Shown piece by piece: positions 8,632-17,177 of a DNA stretch of 39,045 nucleotides; position 1 is the stretch's first letter; the number at the start of each line of letters is the position of its first letter. The DNA comes from an uncultured Clostridia bacterium. GTDB taxonomy: Bacteria > Bacillota > Clostridia > TANB77 > CAG-508. The DNA is taken from the NCBI GenBank assembly GCA_949388605.1, contig CASKJV010000016.1:1-39045 (forward strand). The letters run 5' to 3'. The notes under the pieces were generated by a model. It saw only the letters and a list, made by a program, of their open reading frames with translations, had not been told where the DNA came from and did not search any database. The translations under genes were made by a program, and so were the position numbers.

Positions 8632-8740
8632 GCTCTGTACAAAGAAATCTTTTTGGATTTTCTATAAAATAAATGTTTATGTCAAATTTTACATAGTAAA
8701 AGTTTGTGTGAATTTATAATATGTAATTTTAACAAAATTA

Positions 8741-8766
8741 GAAAAAAGAGGCGAAGACGCCTCTCT
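8741..8766 (-). terminator. Terminator of the secreted-protein gene
   Basis: Read on the minus strand, AGAGGCG-TCTT-CGCCTCT is followed by a run of T, just beyond the stop codon of the minus-strand gene. Confidence 0.85.
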
Positions 8767-8826
8767 TAATGAGTTTTAGAGATCATAATTGTAGTTTGTT
8801 TTGGGATTTGGTAAAATAAATTCTAA

Positions 8827-10050
8827 TTATCTAATTTTCTTTAATTTTCCATTCTTTAGAACAACTTCTTTTATAATACCAATTTTGTTCTTATTAAAGT
8901 TATTACTATTTGAACAGAATTTGTTAGATTTTTTCGGTTTAGAAATTTTTGCTGTGAGAGTTACTCCTTTACGAATATAACCGAATTTTTTTGCTGAGAT
9001 AAAACCGAATTTTGAAACATTTGTGGCGACTTTTTTCCCATTGAGTCTTAAGATACCATTAACGAGTAACAAAGTGTAGCTTTTGGTAGTACCTTTAATA
9101 TAAAGAGTACAATAGTTATCTTTTGTTACTACATAAGTTTTTTTGGCTTTCCACTTATTAGAAGTCGTAAGCTGTTTTATTGTAAAGGTATTTTTGGTTG
9201 TTACAATTTGACTAATGAAACCATTATTATCAGTCTTAAATGATTTGAAAGTACTATTGAGTTCGATCTTTTCTGCGGAATACCAATTACCGTTTTTAAA
9301 TCTGTACACTGTACCATTTAATTCATAAAGATACACATTATAGAAGGCATCTAATCCCATGAATTTTGCACCTTTTACAGTGTCAGATAACCGTACTTTA
9401 TTTGTTACATTTAAGACTCTTTGCCCGTTGTTAGAAGTTACAATAGATAACGCTAATTTGCTATTTTTAAAAGCATTGTAAACCATTTCTCCAGCGGAAT
9501 TTGTGAAAATCTCTACACGATTTGAAGCTTTATTTGATACTATAGGTGCATCATTGCCGTCATCTGTTTCAGGAGCATTGGCTAAAGTAGAGATATATTT
9601 ATTTCCTGAAGTAGTTTTGACAATGGTTATCAAATCATCTGCATTATAAAGAAAAGAGATTGCGCCAGAAGGAATCAAGATAGTTACCTTGTTATTCTTA
9701 TCCACGCTAATAACTTCTCCATTGCTGGTAATCGAGTAAAAAATTTCACCTATAGCGAAACCATTATACAGAGAACCAGATCCAGCAGATAAATTTGTTA
9801 CAATTGTACCATTACTGTGACATACTGTATTACCACGGCTATAAAACTTGCGAGTGACACAATAGCTCTTTTTTTGAGTGTTATAGCTATTGTAGTTATA
9901 CATAGTACGCCCAGTAGCCGCATCATCGTATGTGTAGCCATATGGAGCATTTGTTGCATTAGAAGCAAATGCATTTGGGCAAGAGCCGAAAATAATGCAT
10001 AAAGCTAACAACATTGCAACAACTTTTACTGAAGATTTGATTTTTTTCAT
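8827..10050 (-). CDS. Secreted protein of unknown function
   Basis: 407 residues. The N-terminus is a classic signal peptide: KKIKSS, a hydrophobic core VVAMLLALCIIFG, and cleavage probably after NAFAS. The mature part is Asn/Thr/Ser/Lys-rich and made of short beta strands, with recurring motifs such as FYNVYLYELNGTVYRFKNG and LLLVNGILRLNGKKV. These resemble the blades of beta-propeller or wall-associated repeat proteins. There is no LPxTG motif, transmembrane anchor or catalytic motif. The ribosome binding site is GAAAGGAAT. It has its own promoter and terminator. Base use is less AT-rich than the core genes, consistent with transfer. Confidence 0.8.
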   Translation of the reverse strand: MKKIKSSVKVVAMLLALCIIFGSCPNAFASNATNAPYGYTYDDAATGRTMYNYNSYNTQKKSYCVTRKFYSRGNTVCHSNGTIVTNLSAGSGSLYNGFAIGEIFYSITSNGEVISVDKNNKVTILIPSGAISFLYNADDLITIVKTTSGNKYISTLANAPETDDGNDAPIVSNKASNRVEIFTNSAGEMVYNAFKNSKLALSIVTSNNGQRVLNVTNKVRLSDTVKGAKFMGLDAFYNVYLYELNGTVYRFKNGNWYSAEKIELNSTFKSFKTDNNGFISQIVTTKNTFTIKQLTTSNKWKAKKTYVVTKDNYCTLYIKGTTKSYTLLLVNGILRLNGKKVATNVSKFGFISAKKFGYIRKGVTLTAKISKPKKSNKFCSNSNNFNKNKIGIIKEVVLKNGKLKKIR

Positions 10051-10102
10051 ATATTATACCTATTCCTTTCTGACTGATCAAATCTCCAAAACTCATTTTG
10101 TA

Positions 10103-10142
10103 GTTCAACAAATAATTGGCAGACCAATTAAAAAAGTTGAAC
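10103..10142 (-). other. Nested hairpin in the 5' leader of the secreted-protein gene
   Basis: On the minus strand GTTCAAC...GTTGAAC encloses AATTGG-TCTG-CCAATT. It lies between the promoter and the ribosome binding site and could affect mRNA stability or translation. It matches no riboswitch that I recognise. Confidence 0.5.
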
Positions 10143-10160
10143 ATCAAATCCCATACTATA

Positions 10161-10189
10161 ATTATACCATATTAGAGCAGTAATAACAA
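10161..10189 (-). promoter_or_regulatory. Promoter of the secreted-protein gene
   Basis: Minus strand: TTGTTA (10189-10184), 17-base spacer, TATAAT (10166-10161). Confidence 0.7.
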
Positions 10190-10352
10190 TAAACCGAGAA
10201 AGAGAAAAATTTTTGTGTTCTGGTAGGAAATAACAATTTTGATAATATTTTTCTATTATTATAAAAAAAAAACAAAATTAAAAATATATAGTATGTACTA
10301 TACTTTTAAATTTTCAATTGATATAATAAATAAAAAACAAATGGAGAAAGAA

Positions 10353-10856
10353 ATGAAGATAAGTAGAAGAGCAAAAAGATTAATGAGTTGTGATTTAATT
10401 AATACAATAGTAAGTTTGTTTGGAGCAACTTTTTTGTAGCATATATTTTGCAAATTTCAAATGAACACTATATTATATAATTGTTTATGCTCTATTAGGA
10501 ATTGAAAATTTTTTATTAGGAAATATAATAAAATGTAAACAAGAAAAAAGAGTTGTAATTTATAGAATTAGTATTATTGTAAAATCAATATATATTATTA
10601 ATTGTTTTATTTAAATCGAAAATAAGTCAATATTTTATTTTTGCTGTAGTATTTTATGGAATTGCAGAAGTTTTATATTAGTTCCAATAATATTAGGAAC
10701 TTCTATAACATTAATCTCTTTTGTAAATATTGAAATATATATTTTATTATTAACTTTAATCCAAATAATAATATCTTTATATATAAAAGCAAAAGATTTT
10801 AGAGGTGATAGTAAAAATACAAAATATAGCTTAAAAAAATGTATAATATCGAAAAA
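10353..10856 (+). pseudogene. Decayed MFS-like membrane transporter gene
   Basis: ATG at 10353 follows GGAG and opens SRRAKRLMSCDLINTIVSLFGATF, like the first helix of clostridial MFS transporters, but a stop follows at once. Hydrophobic continuation can be read only by switching frames. Pieces include VAYILQISNE, LLGIENFLLGNIIKC, ISQYFIFAVVFYGIAEVLY and a final ITLISFVNIEIYILLLTLIQ with a charged tail. Several stops and frameshifts, and a total length well below the 380-400 residues expected, mark it as a remnant. Its last bases overlap the start region of the ABC transporter. Confidence 0.65.
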
Positions 10857-12626
10857 AAATTAGAATTGGAGAATTGTAAATTGAAAAAATATAAAGAATA
10901 TAATTTTTTTACTGCACTAAAAGATTTGTTTAAATATGCTGGACATAATAAAAAGCAATATTGGATTGGAACAATATTTATGTTAGTTTTTGTTATAACA
11001 TCAATGATATATACAACTCAAAATTCAAATTTAATAGCAAGTATAATGAGTATGAAATTAGATATAGCTATTAGACTAGTTTTTGTATGTGCAATTTGGA
11101 GATTAATTTCAATTACATTATGTCATAATCAATGGAGAAGAATTGTTATTAATGCTGAAAAAGAAATAGTATCTAATATTCAAAAATGTTTATATAAAAA
11201 AATTTTAGCACTGTCAATGACTACTTTTGATAATATAGAATCAGGAAAATTTTTAACAACAATGAAAGCAGCAGAAAGTGGAATGATTAGTACAATAACT
11301 TCATTATTATTAGAAAGTGCTTATGTTGCAACTTCTTGTGTAATGTTAATAGTAATATATGTTATAGATTATAAAATAGGATTAGCAGTAACTATTATTT
11401 CTATAATTAGTTTATATCTATTTAAAATACAATTAAAAAAATCTAAGAAATATTTAGATAATGAATTTCAAAATACAGATAAATATACAACAATAGTAAA
11501 TGAAACAACCAAAGGAATAAAAGAAATTAAAGCTTTAAATTTAAAAGATAAATGCATAAATATTTTCAGTAATTATATTAATAAGTTATCAGATGTTAGA
11601 ATGAGAAGAAGAATTTTAAACAAAACAGTAAATACTTCTAAATGGACTATAAGAATAGTAGGAGATGCAATAATATTATTATATATAATTTCAAAAGTAA
11701 AAAATGGAGAATTTAGTATTGAAACAGCAATGCTATTAATTACATATATGACAACAGTTGTTGATGATGTATTTCATAGAATTATTGAACATGACTTTGG
11801 AATATCAGAATTTACAGCTAATATGAAAAGAATAAATGAAATATTGAAAAATGATAGTTTAAAAGAGGAAAAATTTGGGAATAGGACTTACAATAATATT
11901 CTAGGAAGTATAGAATTTAAAAATGTGAATTTCAAATATGAAAAATGTGATAAATCTATATTAGAAGATATTAACTTCAAAATAAAACCTAATACCAAAA
12001 GTGCAATAGTAGGGCAAAGTGGTGCTGGAAAAACAACCTTATTTAAATTATTATTAAAAGAATATGATAATTATAGTGGAACTATAAAATTTGATGGGAA
12101 AAATATAAAAGATTTTAAAGAAGAAAGTTTTAGAAATTCAATAACTATTGTAAATCAAGAGCCAATATTGTTTAATATGAGTATAAAAGAAAATTTATTA
12201 ATGATAAAAGAAACTGCAACTCAGGAAGAAATTGAAGATGCTTGTAAATTAGCTAATATACATGATTTTATAACTCAATTACCAAACAAATATGATGAAG
12301 AAATAAATGAAAATAATAATAATATTTCAGTAGGCCAAAAACAACGAATTGCAATAGCAAGAGCAATCTTAAGGGATACCCCAATAATATTATTTGATGA
12401 AGCAACAAGTGCGTTAGATAATTATAGTAAGAGTAAAATTGAAGAAACAATATCTGAGCTATCCAAAAATAAAACTATAATTTTAATAGCACATTCATTA
12501 GAAATGGTAAAAGATTTTGACAATATTTTAATGATAAATAATGGAAAAATTGTAGAACAAGGAAAGCACGAAGAATTAATTAATAAACATGGAAAATATT
12601 ATGAGCTAGTTAATATAATTAATTAA
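10839..12626 (+). CDS. ABC transporter, fused permease and ATPase (exporter type)
   Basis: 595 residues from the first ATG. The N-terminal ~330 residues form a six-helix exporter permease. The ATPase domain has Walker A GQSGAGKTT, Q-loop NQEP, Walker B IILFDEATSALD and the switch His in LIAHS. The signature is ISVGQ rather than LSGGQ. It works as a dimer in the membrane; the substrate is unknown. No ribosome binding site precedes the ATG at 10839. A TTG at 10881, nine bases after GGAG and in frame, is a better start and would remove 14 residues that overlap the decayed gene. No second ABC half is adjacent, so it is a homodimer or its partner is elsewhere. Confidence 0.9.
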   Translation: MYNIEKKLELENCKLKKYKEYNFFTALKDLFKYAGHNKKQYWIGTIFMLVFVITSMIYTTQNSNLIASIMSMKLDIAIRLVFVCAIWRLISITLCHNQWRRIVINAEKEIVSNIQKCLYKKILALSMTTFDNIESGKFLTTMKAAESGMISTITSLLLESAYVATSCVMLIVIYVIDYKIGLAVTIISIISLYLFKIQLKKSKKYLDNEFQNTDKYTTIVNETTKGIKEIKALNLKDKCINIFSNYINKLSDVRMRRRILNKTVNTSKWTIRIVGDAIILLYIISKVKNGEFSIETAMLLITYMTTVVDDVFHRIIEHDFGISEFTANMKRINEILKNDSLKEEKFGNRTYNNILGSIEFKNVNFKYEKCDKSILEDINFKIKPNTKSAIVGQSGAGKTTLFKLLLKEYDNYSGTIKFDGKNIKDFKEESFRNSITIVNQEPILFNMSIKENLLMIKETATQEEIEDACKLANIHDFITQLPNKYDEEINENNNNISVGQKQRIAIARAILRDTPIILFDEATSALDNYSKSKIEETISELSKNKTIILIAHSLEMVKDFDNILMINNGKIVEQGKHEELINKHGKYYELVNIIN

Positions 12627-12699
12627 AGAAATTTTTAAATTAATATAATATTTAGTAGTTATCTAAGTTTTATTATAATAGATAATATATTACAATGAA

Positions 12700-12744
12700 A
12701 AGACAAATATCTTAAAAAATATTTAAGGTATTCGTCTTTTTAAG
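12700..12744. terminator. Bidirectional terminator between the ABC transporter and spoVAE
   Basis: AAGACAAATATCTTAAA pairs with TTTAAGGTATTCGTCTT, using G-T pairs. T runs on both sides serve the plus-strand ABC gene and the minus-strand spoVA operon. Confidence 0.75.
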
Positions 12745-12759
12745 TTATACATAGTAATG

Positions 12760-12875
12760 ACAAGTCACTTGTACTGAACTAAAAGTTCATTTTTTTATTC
12801 AGTACAAAGTGGCTATTTTGGCTTATAATAGAAAATTATTCAGTAATTCCTATTATAAAAATCTTTGCGAAATAT
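12760..12875 (+). repeat. Partial, diverged copy of the structured repeat
   Basis: AGTCACTT-GTACTGAA pairs with TTCAGTACAAAGTGGCT, resembling the last hairpin of copies A and B. It is followed by TATAATAG...TAATTCCTATTATA and AAAATCTTTG, resembling their first palindrome and the AAAGTCTTTG that follows it. The parts are in the order last-then-first, as if two copies had fused with loss of the middle. Confidence 0.45.
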
Positions 12876-12884
12876 TAATAAAAT

Positions 12885-13259
12885 TTATTGTTTTTTTATT
12901 TTTGGTTTTGAAACTAGAGATGCAATATATCCAAAGAAGATTGCAGAAGCAATTCCTCCAGCAGCAGCTTTTGTGCCTCCTGTAAAAGCACCTATTATAT
13001 TATTTGAAGAAATTTCAGATATAACTCCTTTTGATAGAAGATTTCCGAAACCTGTAAGAGGAACAGTTGCTCCACATCCTGCAAAATCTATTAAATATTG
13101 GTATATTCCAATACCTCCTAAAATTGCACCTAAAGTAACATAAGCTACTAATATACGAGCAGGTGTTAATTTTGTTTTATCTATTAATATTTGACCTATT
13201 ACACAAATGATTCCACCTACACAAAATGCTTTTAAAATCATCATCCAATCAATATTCAT
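12885..13259 (-). CDS. spoVAE: Stage V sporulation protein AE
   Basis: 124 residues, nearly all membrane helices: MILKAFCVGGIICVIGQ, VAYVTLGAILGGIGIYQYL, then GCGATVPLTGFGNLLSKG and AAAGGIASAIFFGYI. This is the SpoVAE signature pattern, related in sequence to SpoVAC. It is part of the forespore inner-membrane channel that takes up dipicolinic acid during sporulation and releases it at germination. The ribosome binding site is GAAAGGAG. It is the last gene of spoVAC-spoVAD-spoVAE, 12 bases after spoVAD. Confidence 0.95.
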   Translation of the reverse strand: MNIDWMMILKAFCVGGIICVIGQILIDKTKLTPARILVAYVTLGAILGGIGIYQYLIDFAGCGATVPLTGFGNLLSKGVISEISSNNIIGAFTGGTKAAAGGIASAIFFGYIASLVSKPKIKKQ

Positions 13260-13271
13260 ACAAAGCTCCTT

Positions 13272-14285
13272 TCATATTTCTATACTTACAGCATGCGCAA
13301 TTCCAGGAATTGATTCACCTTGTTGTGAAGAAGTAGAATTCATTAATGCACCTGTAGCCATTAGTAATATTCTTTTGTATTTTTTCTCTTGAAGCATTTT
13401 ATAAATATATCCAGAGAAAACACTTGCTATACATCCACAACCAGAACCCCCAGAATGAGTATCTTGAGCTTCTTTGTCAAAAATCATAACACCACAATCA
13501 TTATAATTTGCTTTTATGTTATATCCTTTACTAGAGGCTAAATCTATTAAAATATCTTTTCCGATATGACCTAAATCTCCAGTAAAAATAGCATCATAAT
13601 AATTTGGTGAACGTCCAGTATCTTGAAAATGTCTAACTAAAGTATCTAATGCGGCACCTGCCATAGCAGCTCCCATATTATTTGCATCTTTAATTCCCAT
13701 ATCAACAATTTTTCCAGGTGTATAAGCTGTTATAAAAGGTCCATTACCATTTTTGGTTAATACAGCACATCCAGAGCCTGTTACAGTCCATTGACTAGAT
13801 GGCGGTCTTTGATTTCCAAGTTCTAATGGAAATCTAAATTGCTTTTCTGCACTACAAAAGTGACTAGAAGCTCCACATAAGACATTGTTAGCAAAATCAC
13901 CATCAATAAAAGTTGAGCCAACCATTAAACCTTCAACAAAGGTTGAACATGCTCCAAATAATCCTATAAAAGGAATATTGGTTTCTCTTAAACCAAATGA
14001 AGATGCAATACACTGATTTAGTAAATCACCAGCAAAACAAAAATCAATTTCTTTTGATGCTAATTCTGATTTTGCAATAGCTAAATTTACAGTTTCTTTA
14101 AGAATTTTACTTTCAGCAGATTCCCAGCTTTTTTCGCCCCAGAATTCATCTTCTAAACATTGATCAAAATATTGATGTAGAGGACCTTCTTTTTCTTTAG
14201 GGCCAACAATAGTAGCAGTAGAAGCTATATTAACAGGATTACTTAAAATGTAACTTTGTTCTCCAACTTTTTTTATAAAAATCAC
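13272..14285 (-). CDS. spoVAD: Stage V sporulation protein AD
   Basis: 337 residues, the usual SpoVAD length, with the thiolase-like fold of the family: GLFGACSTFVEGLMVG, GASSHFCSAEKQFRFPLELG, QRPPSSQWTVTGSGCAVL, and HSGGSGCGCIASVFSGY. SpoVAD is the soluble, dipicolinic-acid-binding member of the SpoVA channel, attached to the inner spore membrane. The start follows AAGGAGTG. It is the middle gene of the operon. Expression from the forespore by SigG is expected from other spore formers; I could not pick out a convincing SigG promoter. Confidence 0.97.
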   Translation of the reverse strand: MIFIKKVGEQSYILSNPVNIASTATIVGPKEKEGPLHQYFDQCLEDEFWGEKSWESAESKILKETVNLAIAKSELASKEIDFCFAGDLLNQCIASSFGLRETNIPFIGLFGACSTFVEGLMVGSTFIDGDFANNVLCGASSHFCSAEKQFRFPLELGNQRPPSSQWTVTGSGCAVLTKNGNGPFITAYTPGKIVDMGIKDANNMGAAMAGAALDTLVRHFQDTGRSPNYYDAIFTGDLGHIGKDILIDLASSKGYNIKANYNDCGVMIFDKEAQDTHSGGSGCGCIASVFSGYIYKMLQEKKYKRILLMATGALMNSTSSQQGESIPGIAHAVSIEI

Positions 14286-14301
14286 ACTCCTTATTTTTTT
14301 G

Positions 14302-14335
14302 TAGGAAAGTATTATAAACTTCCTATAATATTTTT
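14302..14335. repeat. Short TAGGAA palindrome between spoVAC and spoVAD
   Basis: GTAGGAAAGT...AACTTCCTATAATAT forms a hairpin of the same TATAGGAA/TTCCTATA type as the first palindrome of copies A and B. It lies inside the spoVA operon, just before the spoVAD ribosome binding site. Confidence 0.4.
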
Positions 14336-14794
14336 TTATACTAGATGAAAAATCAAGTAAACAAATCCAACAATTATGCTTGTCGAAATTCCATATACAA
14401 GTACAGGACCCGCAACAGTGAACATTTTAGCGCCTACTCCCATAACATATCCTTCAGATTTATATTCCATTGCAGGTGAGACAATTGAATTTGCAAATCC
14501 AGTTATTGGTATTAATGAACCAGCGCCAGCAAATTTTCCTATTTTATTGAAAACATTTAAAGCAGTTAGAAAGGCACTAGCGAAAACTAGTAACATAGAT
14601 ACAACAGTGTAAGCATTGGTTTCATCTAATCCTCTAGATATGCATATTTCAAAAATGATTTGTCCAATAGCACAAATTAATCCTCCAACCCAAAATGCAT
14701 TAAAGCAATTCTTCAAAATAGGAGAATTAGGAGTTTTATAATTAACATATTCTTGATAATCTTCTTTACTTTCAATTGGTTTTATAATAATCAT
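14336..14794 (-). CDS. spoVAC: Stage V sporulation protein AC
   Basis: About 150 residues with the SpoVAC membrane pattern: PILKNCFNAFWVGGLICAIGQ, VVSMLLVFASAFLTALNVF, AGAGSLIPITGFANSIVSPAMEYKSEG, and GPVLVYGISTSIIVGFVYL. It is a pore subunit of the dipicolinic-acid channel in the spore inner membrane. The start is unclear. AAGGAG (14800-14795) is immediately followed by the ATG at 14794, which is too close. The upstream TTG at 14803 contains that site. ATT at 14788 would have normal spacing. The ATG is given here. Confidence 0.95.
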   Translation of the reverse strand: MIIIKPIESKEDYQEYVNYKTPNSPILKNCFNAFWVGGLICAIGQIIFEICISRGLDETNAYTVVSMLLVFASAFLTALNVFNKIGKFAGAGSLIPITGFANSIVSPAMEYKSEGYVMGVGAKMFTVAGPVLVYGISTSIIVGFVYLIFHLV

Positions 14795-14803
14795 CTCCTT
14801 CAA

Positions 14804-15113
14804 ATTTACTTTCGAAAATAGTTTGTAGTATAAAAATAAATTTTAATAATTTACTACATAAAAATTAGAAAGTATTTATTAAATTTTCTTATATTTGTAT
14901 ATTTTCCATAAAATTGAAAATTATTCAAAATATATAACAATTATAAAGATATTTGTAAAATTGTATTTTAGAAAAAAATATATAAATTAAATAATTTTAC
15001 TATTTAATATTGTAATAAGATTACTAATTTTTGAAATATTAAATTGAAAACAAATATTAAGAAATATCAAAAAGTAGAAAGTTTAGATACTGCTATATAT
15101 ATGATTAAATATA
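14804..15113. other. AT-rich intergenic region, no gene seen
   Basis: About 310 bases without a credible reading frame, RNA gene or clear hairpin. The left end should hold the spoVA promoter; I see no confident SigG match. Confidence 0.5.
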
Positions 15114-15142
15114 TTGACTTTTCTATTGATTAAATATATAAA
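15114..15142 (+). promoter_or_regulatory. Promoter upstream of the small membrane peptide
   Basis: TTGACT (15114-15119), 17-base spacer, TATAAA (15137-15142), giving a leader of about 155 bases. Confidence 0.55.
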
Positions 15143-15304
15143 TATAAGTAATAAATTGTAAAGAACAAAAGAATTACAAAAATTAAATAAAGTTACAAGG
15201 CTTATTTTGTTATATGTACTAATTTTATGAAATAAAACTGTATTCAAAGTGAGCTAAAGAATTTATATAAAAAGAAATATTAATTGTGAAAGGAAAATAA
15301 AAAT

Positions 15305-15451
15305 ATGAAATTACAAAAATTTGTTGTATTAATTGTAGTTTTAGTAATGCTTGCAGGATTAACTGTGTATGTTGCTTTAGATAGTGATATATTCGTAAAA
15401 GAAGACATTAAAGTAATTAATGATAATTCAAATACAATTAATAATAAATAG
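15305..15451 (+). CDS. Small single-helix membrane peptide, 48 residues
   Basis: The ATG follows AAAGGAAAA. The sequence begins MKLQKF, then a hydrophobic helix VVLIVVLVMLAGLTVYVAL, then a polar Asn/Asp-rich tail. A basic N-terminus and an outward tail suggest a type II membrane peptide or an uncleaved signal anchor. It has its own promoter and lies 116 bases before the ROK gene. Function unknown. Confidence 0.55.
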   Translation: MKLQKFVVLIVVLVMLAGLTVYVALDSDIFVKEDIKVINDNSNTINNK

Positions 15452-15567
15452 TTAGTTAAAGGCATGTGCAAATATTGTATATGCCTAAAATTATTTATCA
15501 GGAAAGTTCTTTAAATTTACTAAGAAATAAAACTTATGACAAATTTTTAATTGAAAGAGAGATAATT

Positions 15568-16474
15568 ATGAATATAGGAATTGATTTAGGTGGCAGTCAT
15601 ATAGGAATTGGATTAGTGGAAGAAACAGAATTAAAAGCTACAGTTGATAAATTCTTTACTCGGAGAAGATAGAAAAGACATTGAAAATGCGATAGTTAGA
15701 AATATTGATGAATTAATAACAAAAATTTTATCAGAAAATAATATTACTTTAGAAAACATAGATAGAATTGGTGTGGCTTCTCCTGGAACAGTAACAAATG
15801 GAAAGATTACTTCTGGTAATTTGGGAATTAAAGAATTTGATTTACAATCTAGATTAGAAGAAAAGTATAAGAAAATTGTAAAAATTAGAAATGATGGAAA
15901 ATGTGCTGCTTTAGCAGAGAAGAAATATGGGGTTCTAAAAGATTATGATGATTGCATTTTTGTAAACATTGGAACAGGAATAGGCGGAGCAGCATTTATT
16001 GATGGCAAACTATTAGAGCCAAAAAGATATTCTGGATTTGAATTTGGTCATATAACATTAGTAAAAGATGGAATTAAGTGTACTTGTGGAAAAAGAGGGT
16101 GCTTTGAGAGATATTGCTCAATAAAATCTTTAAAAGATAAAATATCAAAAACTTTAAATATTGATGGAACAGATATTTCAGGACAATATTTAAGAGAAAA
16201 TATAATGGTAGAATATAGTGAGCAAATTAAAAATGATATTAATGAATTTATAGATTATTTAAAAATTGGAATTTGTAATTTGATTGATATTTTTGAGCCA
16301 GAAATAATTTGCTTTGGAGGAAGTTTTTCTTATTATGAAGGCCATCCTGTTTTAAATAAACTAATTGAAGAAATAAATAAGCCAAATACAACATTTAATG
16401 ATACAAAACCTAAAGTGGTTACAGCATATTTTAAAAATGATGCAGGAATTATAGGCGCTACAGTTGAAAACTAA
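15568..16474 (+). pseudogene. ROK-family sugar kinase, interrupted by one frameshift
   Basis: The N-terminal ATP-binding motif IGIDLGGSHIGIGLVEE starts at ATG 15568 behind GAAAGAGAG, but the frame stops at 15672. The rest of the protein continues in the next frame from about 15655 (LLGEDRKDIENAIV). Later motifs are intact: VASPGTV, NIGTGIGGAAFIDG, the zinc motif CTCGKRGCFE and EIICFGG. Removing one T from TTCTTTA would give KFLLGEDRK and a full protein of about 301 residues, normal for ROK glucokinase-like enzymes. This is either a real inactivation or a one-base assembly error. Confidence 0.8.
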
Positions 16475-16484
16475 TTACATAGAC

Positions 16485-16513
16485 TTGATAAGTTAACATA
16501 AATGTGATACAAT
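16485..16513 (+). promoter_or_regulatory. Promoter of the 103-residue orphan gene
   Basis: TTGATA (16485-16490), 17-base spacer, TACAAT (16508-16513), about 40 bases before the start. Confidence 0.65.
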
Positions 16514-16552
16514 TATTATGTTAAAAAAATATATTCATGTAGGAGGGAAAAA

Positions 16553-16864
16553 ATGATACCATTTGACAGAATATTAAAGAATAAGTCATTTTCAGTCCGG
16601 TTTCAAAAAATAAAAGATGATTGGGAACCTCGTACTGCAGAGTTTGTAGTAAATCAAAAGAATAAAAAAGAGTTCTTCAAAGAAATAGAAGAACTTGAGC
16701 TTGTAACTATTTATTCTGATAATGATGTCTGGCATATAAAAGCAGGAGTAGATTCAACTGATGAAAAGTTTATGTTACAGATGGGCTCATGGTATAAAAT
16801 GTATTATAAATGCAAATGGCTCAGTGAAATTTTCAAAAGTGAAAGAAAAGTTTATTTTACATGA
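16553..16864 (+). CDS. Hypothetical protein, 103 residues
   Basis: Unrecognised. The start follows AGGAGGG. It is a soluble mixed alpha/beta protein rich in Lys, Phe and Trp, with no membrane segment and no metal motif. The strands FSVRFQKI, AEFVVNQ, ELVTIYSD and VWHIKAGV suggest a small beta sheet. It is a single-gene unit with its own promoter and terminator, and its base use is less AT-rich than the core genes. Confidence 0.7.
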   Translation: MIPFDRILKNKSFSVRFQKIKDDWEPRTAEFVVNQKNKKEFFKEIEELELVTIYSDNDVWHIKAGVDSTDEKFMLQMGSWYKMYYKCKWLSEIFKSERKVYFT

Positions 16865-17141
16865 TATAAACTTAATGAAAGTTAGGTTAAATTGTAAACT
16901 CTCAGATTAGGCAATTGTTCATTGTTTTGTTTGTGCCCTACAAAAAAAGTTGGTATTAATTAAAAAATAGAAATTATAAATGTTATGCTGACTGCCTCAT
17001 TGTGATAAACAATGGGGCTTTTTATTTATCCGAAATCCTTATTATATTTAAAATGTTTGAGTGCGAAAAATGTTTTTTTGTTATTGAAATGTTTGATAAT
17101 TAAAAAAATATTTTTTTAAATGTGTTTAAAAATTCGAATAG
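16865..17141. other. Intergenic region, no gene
   Basis: It holds one terminator (16994-17026) and is otherwise AT-rich. The right end reaches the RNase J promoter. Confidence 0.5.
16994..17026 (+). terminator. Terminator of the orphan gene
   Basis: GCCTCATTGT pairs with ACAATGGGGC, followed by TTTTTTATTT. Confidence 0.8.
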
Positions 17142-17170
17142 TTGACAATAATATAAAAAAATAGTATAAT
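17142..17170 (+). promoter_or_regulatory. Strong promoter of the RNase J gene
   Basis: A perfect consensus: TTGACA (17142-17147), 17-base spacer, TATAAT (17165-17170), 470 bases before the start codon. Confidence 0.8.
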
Positions 17171-17177
17171 ATTATCT

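Noticed and set aside
12865-13143. Plus-strand open frame of 92 codons
   Set aside because: It lies opposite spoVAE, whose protein is clearly recognisable and has proper ribosome binding sites; the plus frame is a shadow.
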